Positions 27,485 through 35,553 of a stretch of DNA of 64,000 nucleotides are shown one piece after another. The notes under the pieces were generated by a model that worked only from the letters and a program-made list of their open reading frames with translations, had not been told where the DNA came from and made no database searches. The stretch's first letter is position 1, and each line of letters starts with the position of its first letter. This DNA is from CAVPXC01 sp963709505. Lineage in GTDB: Bacteria; Chloroflexota; Anaerolineae; JAAEKA01. The stretch is taken from positions 1-64,000 of the forward strand of contig CAVPXC010000005.1 in assembly GCA_963709505.1 (NCBI GenBank), read 5' to 3'. The position numbers and the translations under genes are program-made.

Positions 27485-28830
27485 GCGGCATCGGAATCCA
27501 GGGAGCTGGCCTCGGCAAGATCGGCCGGCGCGGCCGGCTTTTCGACAGCCAGCGGCTTAGGCGCGTCCGTTGCAGGCGGCGCCTGCGGCTTCTTGCGCCC
27601 AAACAATTTGCCGAACACGCCTGTCATCGCCTGCGTCGGCACCAGCTGCATCTCGGATGGACCTGGCCAGCGCGAACATGTCTTGATCGGTGAGCTTGGC
27701 GTGTGCGTACCAGCCCAGGATCTTGAGCGATGCAAGCACCGGCGCGGCCAGGAACGCGCCCAGCACACCGGCAAAGCTGGCGCCAACCACCACCCCCACC
27801 AGCACGATGATTGGGTGCAGATCAAGGCTTTGCCCCATGATGCGCGGCACCAGCACGTTGTTTTCGATCTGCTGGATCAGGAAATAGACCCCCACCACGA
27901 TCAAAGCGAAGATCAGGTTGTTGACCGGCAGGAAGTTCGAACCCTGGATCAAGGCAAGCAGCACCGCCGGGATCATGGCAAGTATCGGCCCAAGCGTCGG
28001 AACGACCTCCAAGATGCCGGCCAAAATGCCCAACACCAACGAGCCAGGCAGGCCGAGCGCGGCCGTCGAACGCGAAGACCACCGTTCCGACGGTGACCGA
28101 AAGCAGGATCTGCCCGCGAAAGAAACTTTTCCAGGTCCTGTCCAGGCGGCGGCCCACTTCTTCCGCCTCCGGGCGATACTCAGGCAAGATCACACTATCC
28201 AGCCAACCGCTCAGTGCGCGAGCTGTCCTTGGTGAGATAGAACATGTAAAGTAGAAGCAGCAACGTGCTCAAGCCGAAGGAAAAAACGCCGGTAGCGATG
28301 CCCGCTGCCGTGCTCAGCACGCCGCCAGCCGTTCGTACACCTTGTAGGATGTAGGTGAACAGCGCATCCAGGGCGGGCACCTCTAGCTGGCCAACCGTTT
28401 GTTGCGCCTGATCGCGCAACGCCAGCGCCACGGCGCCTAGATCGACGCGATAGCTCGCTATCTGCAGAATCGGCAGGTTGGCAAGCAGGTTGTCCAGAAC
28501 CTCCTGCATGAGCTGAGGCAGGCGGCTGAGCACGTCCAGGATGGCGCGCACGCCATTGACAATCGCCGGGATGAGCAGCACCGGTAGAAACGCCACGATG
28601 AAGATCAACAACAGGACGCATAGCCCTGCTGCCAGCCCTCGTTTGACGCCACGTCGCTCCAACCAGGTGGCCAGCGGCTGAAAAATATACGCTAAGACAG
28701 CCGCCAACACGAGTTGCGGGATGACGGAACGCGACAGATAGACCAGCGCGGCTGCCACCAACAAGGCGATGACGGTGACAATGACCCGCGTCTCGCGCTT
28801 CCAGCTTGGGGGTGATGGGGAGATTGACAT
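27481..28830 (-). CDS. AI-2E (PerM) family transporter, three frameshifts
   Basis: Start ATG at 28830. A typical AI-2E exporter: about eight membrane segments (VTVIALLVAAALVYLS; AAGLCVLLLIFIVAFLPVLL; LSTLLLLLYMFYLTKDSS). The frame breaks near 28195 and 28035 within the conserved permease region, then continues as EVVPTLGPILAMIPAVLLAL and LVPRIMGQSLDLHPIIVLVG, the diagnostic C-terminal motifs. A last break near 27660 leads to a hydrophilic tail ending LDSDAA. Three shifts in one conserved gene are better explained by sequence error than by decay. The role is probably export of a small molecule; the substrate is unknown. Confidence 0.75.
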
Positions 28831-28865
28831 CGATTCGGTCTTCCCTACTGGTTTCAATCCTAGTT

Positions 28866-28946
28866 GTAGGGGCGGGTCTTGCACCCGCCCGTGTACGAGC
28901 CCATACACGCGCCGGCTGCACGGGCGGGTGCAAGACCCGCCCCTAC
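28866..28946. repeat. GTAGGGGCGGG...CCCGCCCCTAC palindromic repeat
   Basis: Inverted repeat: GTAGGGGCGGGTCTTGCACC with its near-perfect complement GGTGCAAGACCCGCCCCTAC, plus inner arms CGTGTACGAG/CACGCGCC. Same family as 25039, 46316 and 62917. Confidence 0.85.
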
Positions 28947-29009
28947 CATCCACTTCAAATGTACCCGGATTATACCAGCGCCTGAAGCGATACGCCAGTA
29001 AGGACCAGA

Positions 29010-29603
29010 TTACACGCGCCACGCCGCCAGAAGCCGAAGCACCGGCTGCGGCGCGTGCTGCGCGAACACCCGCCACCAGGGCGCGCCTGCGGGCACGGTC
29101 TCAGGATCATGCAGGTTGAGCGCCACGGCGATCTCGTCGCACCGGCTAAATTTCGGGCAAAACACGCACTCGTTCCAGATCTTCGGGGTCAGGCCCCAGC
29201 GGTCGATAACGTGAAAACCCTGGCGCTGGAAAAAATTGGGGCGCAGGGTAAGCGCACAGACCTGGTCCAGCCCACGCTCGCGCGCCAGTTCAAGCAGCAC
29301 CACCACGATTTGGCCGCCCACGCCCTGCCCGTGCGCGTCTGTGGCTACGGCCAGCGAGCGGATCTCCGCCAATGTCGGGGTCAGGGCAATCAACGACCCG
29401 CAGCCCACGAGCCGGCCGGCCGGCTCGCCTTCCGGGTTCCCCTCGCAATCAAGACGCTCGATAGCCACAAGGAAATCGGCTAACGCAGCCCTTACCTGAT
29501 GCTCGTGACGCGGCAGCATCAGGTTGAGCGCAGCAAAAGCGTTGACCAGATCGCAGATGGCTTGAATATCGTCTTCCGTGGCGAAGCGGATGGTGATGGG
29601 CAT
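29010..29603 (-). CDS. GNAT N-acetyltransferase, ArgA-like (N-acetylglutamate synthase)
   Basis: 197 residues. ATG at 29603. N-terminal MPITIRFATEDDIQAICDLV, then LVGCGSLIALTPTLAEIRSL, ATDAHGQGVGGQIVVVLLEL (acetyl-CoA binding), LTLRPNFFQRQGFHV and the tail PKIWNECVFCPKFSRCDEIA. The last motif, and its place directly behind argD, match the short GNAT-type N-acetylglutamate synthase that starts bacterial arginine synthesis. Its C-terminal CPKFSRCDE is a recognised tag of the YjaB/ArgA-like subgroup. There is no amino-acid kinase domain, so feedback inhibition must differ from the classic ArgA. Confidence 0.75.
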   Translation of the reverse strand: MPITIRFATEDDIQAICDLVNAFAALNLMLPRHEHQVRAALADFLVAIERLDCEGNPEGEPAGRLVGCGSLIALTPTLAEIRSLAVATDAHGQGVGGQIVVVLLELARERGLDQVCALTLRPNFFQRQGFHVIDRWGLTPKIWNECVFCPKFSRCDEIAVALNLHDPETVPAGAPWWRVFAQHAPQPVLRLLAAWRV

Positions 29604-29689
29604 GGGAGTTCTCGTGGGCCGAGCTGGATAGAGTAGACAGGGTAGACTAGGGAAACAAGGGGGAATCGGCGAATTGACTAGGTGGTAAG

Positions 29690-30920
29690 CTAAAGGCTGG
29701 CTAGAACGATACCGAGGCGCTCGACAACCTGCTCGATCTCCTCCGCGCTGATGATCAGCGGCGGGACAAGACGCAAGACGTTGGGGCCGGCGCCGACGGT
29801 GAGTAGGCCGTGCTGGTAGCCGGCCTTGACCACGTCTGCCGCCGGGATGTCCAGCTCGAGTTCCGAGCAGTAACCCTTGACCGCGTACCTCTCGGATGTG
29901 CGGACTATCGAGTTCGAGCAGGCGCTCCAGGAAGATCTCGCCTTTTTGGCGAACGCTCTCCAGAAAGGCTGGCTGGCTGACCTTGCCAACCAGTGCCTCG
30001 GCCACGGCGGCCACCAACGGACCGCCGGCGAATGTACTGGCGTGATCGAAGGGATGGATGGCGTCGGCAACGGCCTGGGTCATCAGCACCGCGCCCATGG
30101 GCAGGCCGCCGGCTAGAGGCTTAGCCGTCGTCAGCATGTCGGGAGTGACGCCGTGGCCCTGGTAGGCCCAGAGTGTGCCGCTGCGGCCCAGGCCGCATTG
30201 CACCTCGTCGAAGATCAGCAGCGCGCCGTGGGCGTCGCATAGCTCGCGCAAGCCCGCCAGGAAGTGGGGTTTAGCCAGGTGCACCCCACCCTCGCCCTGG
30301 ATCGGCTCGACGATGACCGCGCACACATCGTCCCGAATCGCCTCAGTCGCCGAGTCCAGGTCATTGAAACGAGCGAAGCGCACGCCGGGCATCAACGGCT
30401 CGAAGGGCTGCTGATACTTCGGGCGGTCGGTCGCAGCCAGCGAGCCAAACAGCCGGCCATGAAAGCCATCGGTAAACGCGACGATGTGGACTTTGTCGGA
30501 TTCACCGGGGGCGGCCAACCCCATTGTGCTCGGGCCGGTCTCCGACCGTGCCAGTTCGCGTGCGTAGCGTCGAGCGAACTTGAACGCGCTTTCATTGGCG
30601 CTGGCGCCACAGTTGGCGAAGTGCACCCGGTCGGCAAAGCTGGTCTCGCACAACAACTGCGCCAGGCGCGCCTGCGGCGCCGAATGATATAGATTGCTGA
30701 CGTGCCACAGCTTGCCGGCCTGCTCGATCAGCGCCCGCTGCAGGTCGGGATCACCATAGCCCAGTGCGTTGACGGCAATGCCCGCCACACAGTCGATGTA
30801 CTCGCGCCCCACCGTATCTGTCACACGGCAGCCCTCGCCGTGATCCAACACAAAATCGGGGCGGGCGTAGACTTGGAGGAGGTAGGTATGTTCGAGGGGG
30901 ATGGTTGTATTTGGGTTCAT
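29690..30920 (-). CDS. argD: Acetylornithine aminotransferase, one frameshift
   Basis: Start ATG at 30920. PLP class III features: GYGDPDLQRALIEQA, GASANESAFKFARRYA, FTDGFHGRLFGSLAAT, VEPIQGEGGVHLAKP, FDEVQCGLGRSG and PDMLTTAKPLAGGLPMGAVL with the PLP lysine in AKPL. The frame breaks near 29866, where GQGLLLG should run into LELDIPAADVVKAGYQ; one extra A would explain it. The proper end reads GPNVLRLVPPLIISAEEIEQ and stops at 29690. It transfers an amino group in N-acetylornithine synthesis. The break in so conserved a gene suggests a sequencing error. Confidence 0.88.
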
Positions 30921-31027
30921 GGTGTGAAGTATTCGGTGATCGGTGATCGGTATTAGGTGGTCTAACTACCTGACACTCTTGGGGTGGTGTCTCATAAGCG
31001 TGGGTCGACTGGGAACCGTCCCGGAGG

Positions 31028-31115
31028 GAGTAGGGTCTGGCGGCGCTTTACGCTGATTAGCTTGAGCACCTAATGTTTCCTAATCATCGATAGCCGCCAG
31101 ACCCGTATCGAGACC
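31028..31115. repeat. Dispersed CCTGGCGGCG repeat, copy A
   Basis: Begins GAGTAGGGTCTGGCGGCG and ends CCGCCAGACCCGTATCGAGA. The interior differs from copies B and C, so it is a variant of the family. Confidence 0.7.
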
Positions 31116-31149
31116 CTTGGATCTCACTACGATGGCCTTTCGGTGCACT

Positions 31150-31243
31150 GGTCTCGATACGGTCCTGGCGGCGAGTCTCGTTTAGTGCGAGCCTTCCGTC
31201 AACACTCAGCACTTCAGTAAGACGCCGCCAGGACCTACTCGAC
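31150..31243 (-). repeat. Dispersed CCTGGCGGCG repeat, copy B
   Basis: On the minus strand it runs TCGAGTAGGTCCTGGCGGCG ... TCGCCGCCAGGACCGTATCG. Its roughly 50-bp interior (AGTGTTGACGGAAGGCTCGC) matches the interior of copy C at 37085-37177 (AGTGTTACAGAAGGCTCACA). Similar interior plus ends mean a true ~94-bp element, not just a shared hairpin end. Confidence 0.8.
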
Positions 31244-31297
31244 CGGCGTTAGTCACTTCCAATCAAACTATCAGGTAGCTAAACCACTGACTACCGA

Positions 31298-32098
31298 TCA
31301 CCGATTACCGATCACCGTCCCACCGCCTTTGCGCAGCCCGTCCAAATTCGTAATCACCGCCGCGGGCACGCCGGCTTGGACGGCTTCGATGGCAGAGCGC
31401 ACTTTGGGCACCATGCCGCCTGAGATTTGGCCGCTAGCGATGTGCGCCTCGACGTTCGCTACGCTGAGTTGCGGCGCGAGCGCCCCATCGATGAGCACGC
31501 CGGGCACATTGCTGACGAAGATCAACCGGCCGGCGCCGAGGGCCACGGCTAAAGCCGCGGCCACCTGGTCGGCGTTGACGTTATACGAAAGGCCGTCCAC
31601 GCCCAAAGAGATGGGTGAGATGACCGGCACGATGCCGTTGGCCAGCAGCAGGTGCAACGGCTCAGCCCGAACGCCAACGACCCGGCCGACAAAGCCGATG
31701 TCCAGCCCTTTGGGCCGCAACGGCTCAACGCGCACCAGGCCCAGATCGATGCCGCTCATGCCCAGGGCGTCGATCCCGCCGTTTACCAACCAGCGGGTGA
31801 GCCGGGTATTGACCTGGCCACTGAGCACCATCTTGACCAGGCGCAAGCTATCGGCGCTGGTAACCCGCAGGCCCTCGACGAATGCGAAGTCGATGCCAAG
31901 CTGGCCGTGCAGCTCGCCGATCTCCTTGCCGCCGCCGTGGACAATAGCGACTCGCGCATGCTTCTGCACCTCGGCCACCGCCGCCACGAGTCCGGCCAAA
32001 AAGCCGTCGTCGTCAATCTCGTTGCCGCCGACCTTGATCACTACCGTGTCATGCTGAGACCCCGCATCCCGCGGGCGGTATTCGCAAACGAATGACAT
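31298..32098 (-). CDS. argB: Acetylglutamate kinase
   Basis: 266 residues. It phosphorylates N-acetylglutamate with ATP, the second arginine step. Kinase motifs: VIKVGGNEIDDDGFLAGLVA, RVAIVHGGGKEI (nucleotide loop), FVEGLRVTSAD, YNVNADQVAAALAVALGAGR and SGGMVPKVRSAIEAVQAGVP (ATP site). The N-terminus MSFVCEYRPRDAGSQHDT is encoded by a repeat unit (see 32057-32168) and is not family-like. An internal GTG just before IKVGGN may be the true start. Intact. Confidence 0.93.
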   Translation of the reverse strand: MSFVCEYRPRDAGSQHDTVVIKVGGNEIDDDGFLAGLVAAVAEVQKHARVAIVHGGGKEIGELHGQLGIDFAFVEGLRVTSADSLRLVKMVLSGQVNTRLTRWLVNGGIDALGMSGIDLGLVRVEPLRPKGLDIGFVGRVVGVRAEPLHLLLANGIVPVISPISLGVDGLSYNVNADQVAAALAVALGAGRLIFVSNVPGVLIDGALAPQLSVANVEAHIASGQISGGMVPKVRSAIEAVQAGVPAAVITNLDGLRKGGGTVIGNR

Positions 32099-32168
32099 GG
32101 TATGTCATGAGTAGACCCCGCATCCCGGGGCGGTATTCGCAAACGAATGACATGGTATGTCATGAGTA
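32057..32168 (+). repeat. Tandem 56-bp duplication at the argB start
   Basis: Two adjacent near-identical units beginning AGACCCCGCATCCC and ending ACATGGTATGTCATGAGT (32057-32112 and 32113-32168). The first overlaps the argB start region and supplies its N-terminal residues. Confidence 0.85.
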
Positions 32169-32198
32169 GTGTGTTCGTAGTTCATCGTCTTGATCCAT

Positions 32199-32309
32199 AA
32201 CTCGTAAAGCGTAACCCAGTAACCCGGAAGCCGGAACCCGGAACCCGGAGCAGTCGTCAAAGCTACTCCGCCTCCGGTTTCCGGGTTACGCTTTACGCTT
32301 TACGAGTTA
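32199..32309. repeat. Inverted repeat between argB and argC
   Basis: AACTCGTAAAGCGTAACCC (32202 onward) is complemented by GGGTTACGCTTTACGCTTTACGAGTT at the right. The interior is a GGAACCCGGAACCCGGA microrepeat. The hairpin may regulate or separate argC and argB. Confidence 0.7.
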
Positions 32310-33371
32310 CGCTTCCAGTCCCATCGTCTCTTCGAGTCCAAACATAACGTTCAAGTTCTGCACGGCCTGGCCGGACGCGCCTTTGATCAGGTTGTCCAGC
32401 GTGCTTGTGACGATCAGCGTCGCCGTACCGGGGACGAAGGTCAGCCCGATGGCGCAGCGGTTGGTGCCGACAGTGTGATGCAGAGTAGCCACCTGGCCGG
32501 CCGGCAACAAGTGGACAAACGGCTCGCCGGTGTAGGTGTCTGCGTAAGCCGCCCGCACCATCGCCTCGTCCACGCCTTCCGGCAATGTGACATACATCGT
32601 CGACAGAATGCCCCTGCTCACCGGCAACAAATGCGGCGAGAACACAATCCGGGACTGCAGGTCTGCCTCTTCTTGCCACCTCCACTCCGCTCCACTCCGG
32701 GACTTCGTGCCACCTGCAACTTGCAACAGCTCCTGTTCCATCTCCGCAATGTGTCGATGCGAATAGCCGATGCTGTAGGGCGAAAGATTCTCGTTGGCCT
32801 CGACGAAGCTGTTAGAGAGCTTGGGCTTGCGGCCGGCGCCGCTGACGCCGGACTTGCTGTCAACGATGATCTGGCCCTGCAGCCAACCAGCCTCGGCCAG
32901 CGGCCAGAGGCCCAGGATGACGCTGGTGGGATAGCAACCGGGGTTGGCAACCAGCGAAGCCTCTGCGATCTCCGCCCGGTGCAGCTCGGGCAGGCCGTAC
33001 ACAGCATCGGCGAGTAGGGCGGTCTGGGTGTGCGACGTGCTGTACCAGCGCTCGTACGTAGCTGCATCGTGGATACGAAAGTCAGCGCTAAGATCGATGG
33101 CTTTGACACCCGCTGCCCGGACCGCGGCCACGGCCGGCATCGAAGCCGCGTGCGGCAGGCAGAGAAAGACCACCTCCGCCTCGGCGATGGGCGCGTCGGC
33201 CAAGGAAAGCAGTGGTTCATCCCATGGGCAGGGAAAGACATCGCTCAGCCGCTGGCCGCCGTAGCTTTCAGTGGTCAGCCAGGCGATGGCTACGGTCGGA
33301 TGCCGGCGCAATAGCTTGTAGAGCTCAAAGCCGGTGTATCCGGTAACGCCGATGATGCCTACTTTGATCAT
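32307..33371 (-). CDS. argC: N-acetyl-gamma-glutamyl-phosphate reductase
   Basis: 354 residues from ATG at 33371. It reduces acetylglutamyl phosphate with NADPH, the third arginine step. Motifs: VGIIGVTGYTGFELYKLLRR (nucleotide binding), LSADFRIHD, VANPGCYPTS with the catalytic Cys146, and YSHRHIAEMEQELLQVAGG (His). Between LLQVAGG and IVFSPHLLP about 22 residues (GTKSRSGAEWRWQEEADLQSR) are inserted where the family has only a few. The DNA there is a CACTCCG-type microrepeat, so the insertion looks repeat-derived. Otherwise complete. Confidence 0.93.
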   Translation of the reverse strand: MIKVGIIGVTGYTGFELYKLLRRHPTVAIAWLTTESYGGQRLSDVFPCPWDEPLLSLADAPIAEAEVVFLCLPHAASMPAVAAVRAAGVKAIDLSADFRIHDAATYERWYSTSHTQTALLADAVYGLPELHRAEIAEASLVANPGCYPTSVILGLWPLAEAGWLQGQIIVDSKSGVSGAGRKPKLSNSFVEANENLSPYSIGYSHRHIAEMEQELLQVAGGTKSRSGAEWRWQEEADLQSRIVFSPHLLPVSRGILSTMYVTLPEGVDEAMVRAAYADTYTGEPFVHLLPAGQVATLHHTVGTNRCAIGLTFVPGTATLIVTSTLDNLIKGASGQAVQNLNVMFGLEETMGLEA

Positions 33372-33427
33372 GTGTTCATACCTGTCTGTCACTGCTGCTG
33401 CTCGTGCGTCATGCTTGGGCGGCCCTC

Positions 33428-33558
33428 AGTGCTTTGTTAGGTTAATTTTTGTGTCGTGTCATCCTGAGGCTTGGCGAAGGATCCCGGCGTGGATGCAAGC
33501 GGGGATCCTTCGCCAAGCCTCAGGATGACACTCGCACTTTTCAACCTAACAAAGCACT
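33428..33558. repeat. Large palindromic repeat (CATCCTGAGG family)
   Basis: Nested inverted repeats: outer AGTGCTTTGTTAGGTT with AACCTAACAAAGCACT, and inner GTCATCCTGAGGCTTGGCGA with TCGCCAAGCCTCAGGATGAC. A relative lies at 41209-41286. The gap 33372-33967 holds no gene, only this repeat, a terminator and a further dispersed repeat at 33855. Confidence 0.85.
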
Positions 33559-33607
33559 CCTCATGACACACGGCGAGTAAAAACAACGACTACAATGCAG
33601 TACCAAC

Positions 33608-33633
33608 AAAAAAAGCTCTCCGCCTGGAGAGCT
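33608..33633 (-). terminator. Intrinsic terminator for the DUF697 gene
   Basis: On the minus strand AGCTCTCC-AGGC-GGAGAGCT is followed by seven T. It lies 335 bp after the DUF697 stop (33968) on that strand. Confidence 0.7.
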
Positions 33634-33854
33634 CTGCTGCCGTGCTCATTGCTGATCCTCGGCCCGCGCGCATCTATCCAGACTTGAGTCCGGGTGACAG
33701 CTTGGGCCTCCTAGGGAAGGAAATGAGGGTTTTCATGGTGTTTAGGTCCTGCACGCCCAACAGCGTGCTGAATGGCTCGCTTTATATCACAGAAGCGTAT
33801 TGCTGTCAAACAGGCCGACGAGCCTTAGACCCCTTCGGCTGCCTCAGGGCAAGC

Positions 33855-33904
33855 TCTTCGGGTTTCTCGTCTTTGACCCATTTGTTGGTTCGAGCAGATG
33901 TCGC
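33855..33904. repeat. Dispersed repeat fragment shared with 58489-58540
   Basis: CTTCGGGTTTCTCGTCTTTG and TTCGAGCAGATGTCGC correspond, in reverse orientation, to the block at 58489-58540. A relic of a spread repeat rather than a gene. Confidence 0.6.
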
Positions 33905-33967
33905 ATGCTTCCAGATAGCGGGTTCGAGGAGGGAAGCCCGAAGGATCTGCGCTCGACATCATCGCCA

Positions 33968-35047
33968 TCACGCTGCCGCAGATCTGCGTTTGCCGATCTG
34001 CGGCAGCTTCAAGCCCTTCTTAGCGTTCTTTGGGGGTGCATCGATCAACCCTGGTGCTTTCTCCGGGCGCAGCCGTGCAACCACATGGTTCGCCGTCTCC
34101 CGGCCACGGATCATCGCCTCGTTGAAGAGCAGCTTGAGATCTTTACCCCGCAACTTTTCACCCGTGGCATAGAAGTGATAGACAGCCTGACCGGTGACAA
34201 ACGTGCCCGAGTATGCGATCGCAACTTTCAGTATTATGCCTAAAGGGATGAAAGCCACCAACTCGCGCGCGACCTGACGCCACATAAAGCCCGCGCCGAC
34301 GACGCTTGCAATCTTCGGCAGCGTCTCGCGCAGCGTGCCGGTCTCGCCCATCACGAGGCCAATCTTATAGGCCATCACTACCTGGTTTTTGGTCAGGATG
34401 ATGACGTCGGCCACGGCAAAGGGGATACCGACCCCCGGTATCATCTCGGCCAACCCCGTGCCGCCGGCATAGGTGGCATTGGTCAGGCTAACGTCCTGGA
34501 CCAGCCTGTGAACGATAGCCGGCCGCAGGCCGGGAAAGGCGCGGCCCAGGGCGATTTCACGGTCGGGCAGTTGCTTCATCAGTAGCGGAAACAGATCCTT
34601 GTGCACGGCCGCCGGGTCGCTCAACGCGCAGGCGACCACACGTACCTCGTGATACGTGGCATCATCTCGACCGATGACATCGATTGAGATGGCCCGCTGC
34701 TGAGCAGCCTCGACCACGATCACGGAGGATGCCGGCTGCGCCAGCACGGCGCGCACGCCCTCTTGCTGAGCCTGGTCGGCGTCGTCGAGCAACACAATGC
34801 GCAGGTCATAGTCCGCCAAGGCTGCGATATCGGAGGCGCTGAGCGGCAATCGGTACGTGGCCACGGCGGTGATGAGTTGATCGCCGGCGCGGGGACCCTG
34901 TTGGAGCAGCCCCTGCAGCACGCCCGTCTTTTGCGGCGATCCAATCATCGCCAGGCGCGGGGTTAACATCGCCTCGTCACGGATCGAGGTGACATCGAGT
35001 TCGGAAAAGGATTTCCACATGGGTCCTAGATCGTTCCAAACTGGCAT
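33968..35047 (-). CDS. DUF697-type membrane protein
   Basis: 359 residues. The N-terminal part (RLAMIGSPQKTGVLQGLLQQ, DYDLRIVLLDDADQAQQEGV) resembles a degenerate GTPase-like or Rossmann segment without a P-loop. Then RAFPGLRPAIVHRLVQDVSL leads into two helical hairpins (GTGLAEMIPGVGIPFAVADV, NQVVMAYKIGLVMGE) and a membrane helix LVAFIPLGIILKVAIAYSG. These, with a C-terminal TGQAVYHFYATGEKL, match DUF697/YcjF-like proteins. The role is unknown. A minus-strand terminator lies behind it. Confidence 0.7.
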   Translation of the reverse strand: MPVWNDLGPMWKSFSELDVTSIRDEAMLTPRLAMIGSPQKTGVLQGLLQQGPRAGDQLITAVATYRLPLSASDIAALADYDLRIVLLDDADQAQQEGVRAVLAQPASSVIVVEAAQQRAISIDVIGRDDATYHEVRVVACALSDPAAVHKDLFPLLMKQLPDREIALGRAFPGLRPAIVHRLVQDVSLTNATYAGGTGLAEMIPGVGIPFAVADVIILTKNQVVMAYKIGLVMGETGTLRETLPKIASVVGAGFMWRQVARELVAFIPLGIILKVAIAYSGTFVTGQAVYHFYATGEKLRGKDLKLLFNEAMIRGRETANHVVARLRPEKAPGLIDAPPKNAKKGLKLPQIGKRRSAAA

Positions 35048-35128
35048 GAGACTCTCCTGATGTAAAAACCGCGGACTTGCGGAGACGCGGACAAGAACGG
35101 AGGCAAAGCGTCGTCGCGGGGATGTGTT

Positions 35129-35542
35129 TCAATGTGAAGACGGAGTGCCTCTGCGCAGGCGCTCCTCGAGGGCTAGCTGATCCTCCAGAGGCGGCAGGCT
35201 GAGGAACGCTTCTGTGGTGCGATCCATCCTGCCCTGATTATCGAGGGGATGATAGCGCAGGATTAGGCTGTGCCACATGCGAGACGACTCCTCCAGCTGT
35301 ACCAGCTGCCGCAGTTCGACGGATCGCGGCTTGCGCAGGGGCGTTTGCAGAGTCAAACGATCTCGATCGAGCGTAACTTTGGTCCAGGCCAGCGGTACGG
35401 TCAGCAGCGCCACGATGAGGATCATGACGAGGCCCAGTCCCTTAGTGCGACCCGGCGCAAGGATTATGTCGATTATTTGTGCCAACGCCAGCAACACGGG
35501 CAAAGAATAAAAGAACTGATAGCTGGGTTTGGTGCGAAACAT
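35129..35542 (-). CDS. Small membrane protein with PH-like C-terminus
   Basis: 137 residues. ATG at 35542 (MFRTKPSYQFFYSLPVLLAL), two membrane helices (YSLPVLLALAQIIDIILA and GLGLVMILIVALLTVPLAW), then a beta-rich half, VTLDRDRLTLQTPLRKPRSV and LRYHPLDNQGR. The layout resembles bPH_2/DUF304-type proteins that place a PH-like domain on the membrane. Function unknown. It starts 12 bp after thrC's stop and may be co-transcribed with it. Confidence 0.6.
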   Translation of the reverse strand: MFRTKPSYQFFYSLPVLLALAQIIDIILAPGRTKGLGLVMILIVALLTVPLAWTKVTLDRDRLTLQTPLRKPRSVELRQLVQLEESSRMWHSLILRYHPLDNQGRMDRTTEAFLSLPPLEDQLALEERLRRGTPSSH

Positions 35543-35553
35543 CGTGGGCTCGA

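Larger units (their letters stand above)
30926..31318. repeat. argD-argB intergenic repeat block
   Basis: No gene in this 370-bp gap. It opens with 8-bp CGGTGATC copies (30926-30955) and closes with the complementary ACCGATCACCGATTACCG copies (31289-31318). Between them lie two copies of a dispersed palindromic repeat (31028-31115 and 31150-31243) whose ends read GTCTGGCGGCG/CGCCGCCAGGACC and CGTATCGAGACC. The whole may fold as one large hairpin and may mark a transcription stop or a mobile repeat insertion within the arginine cluster. Confidence 0.7.
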
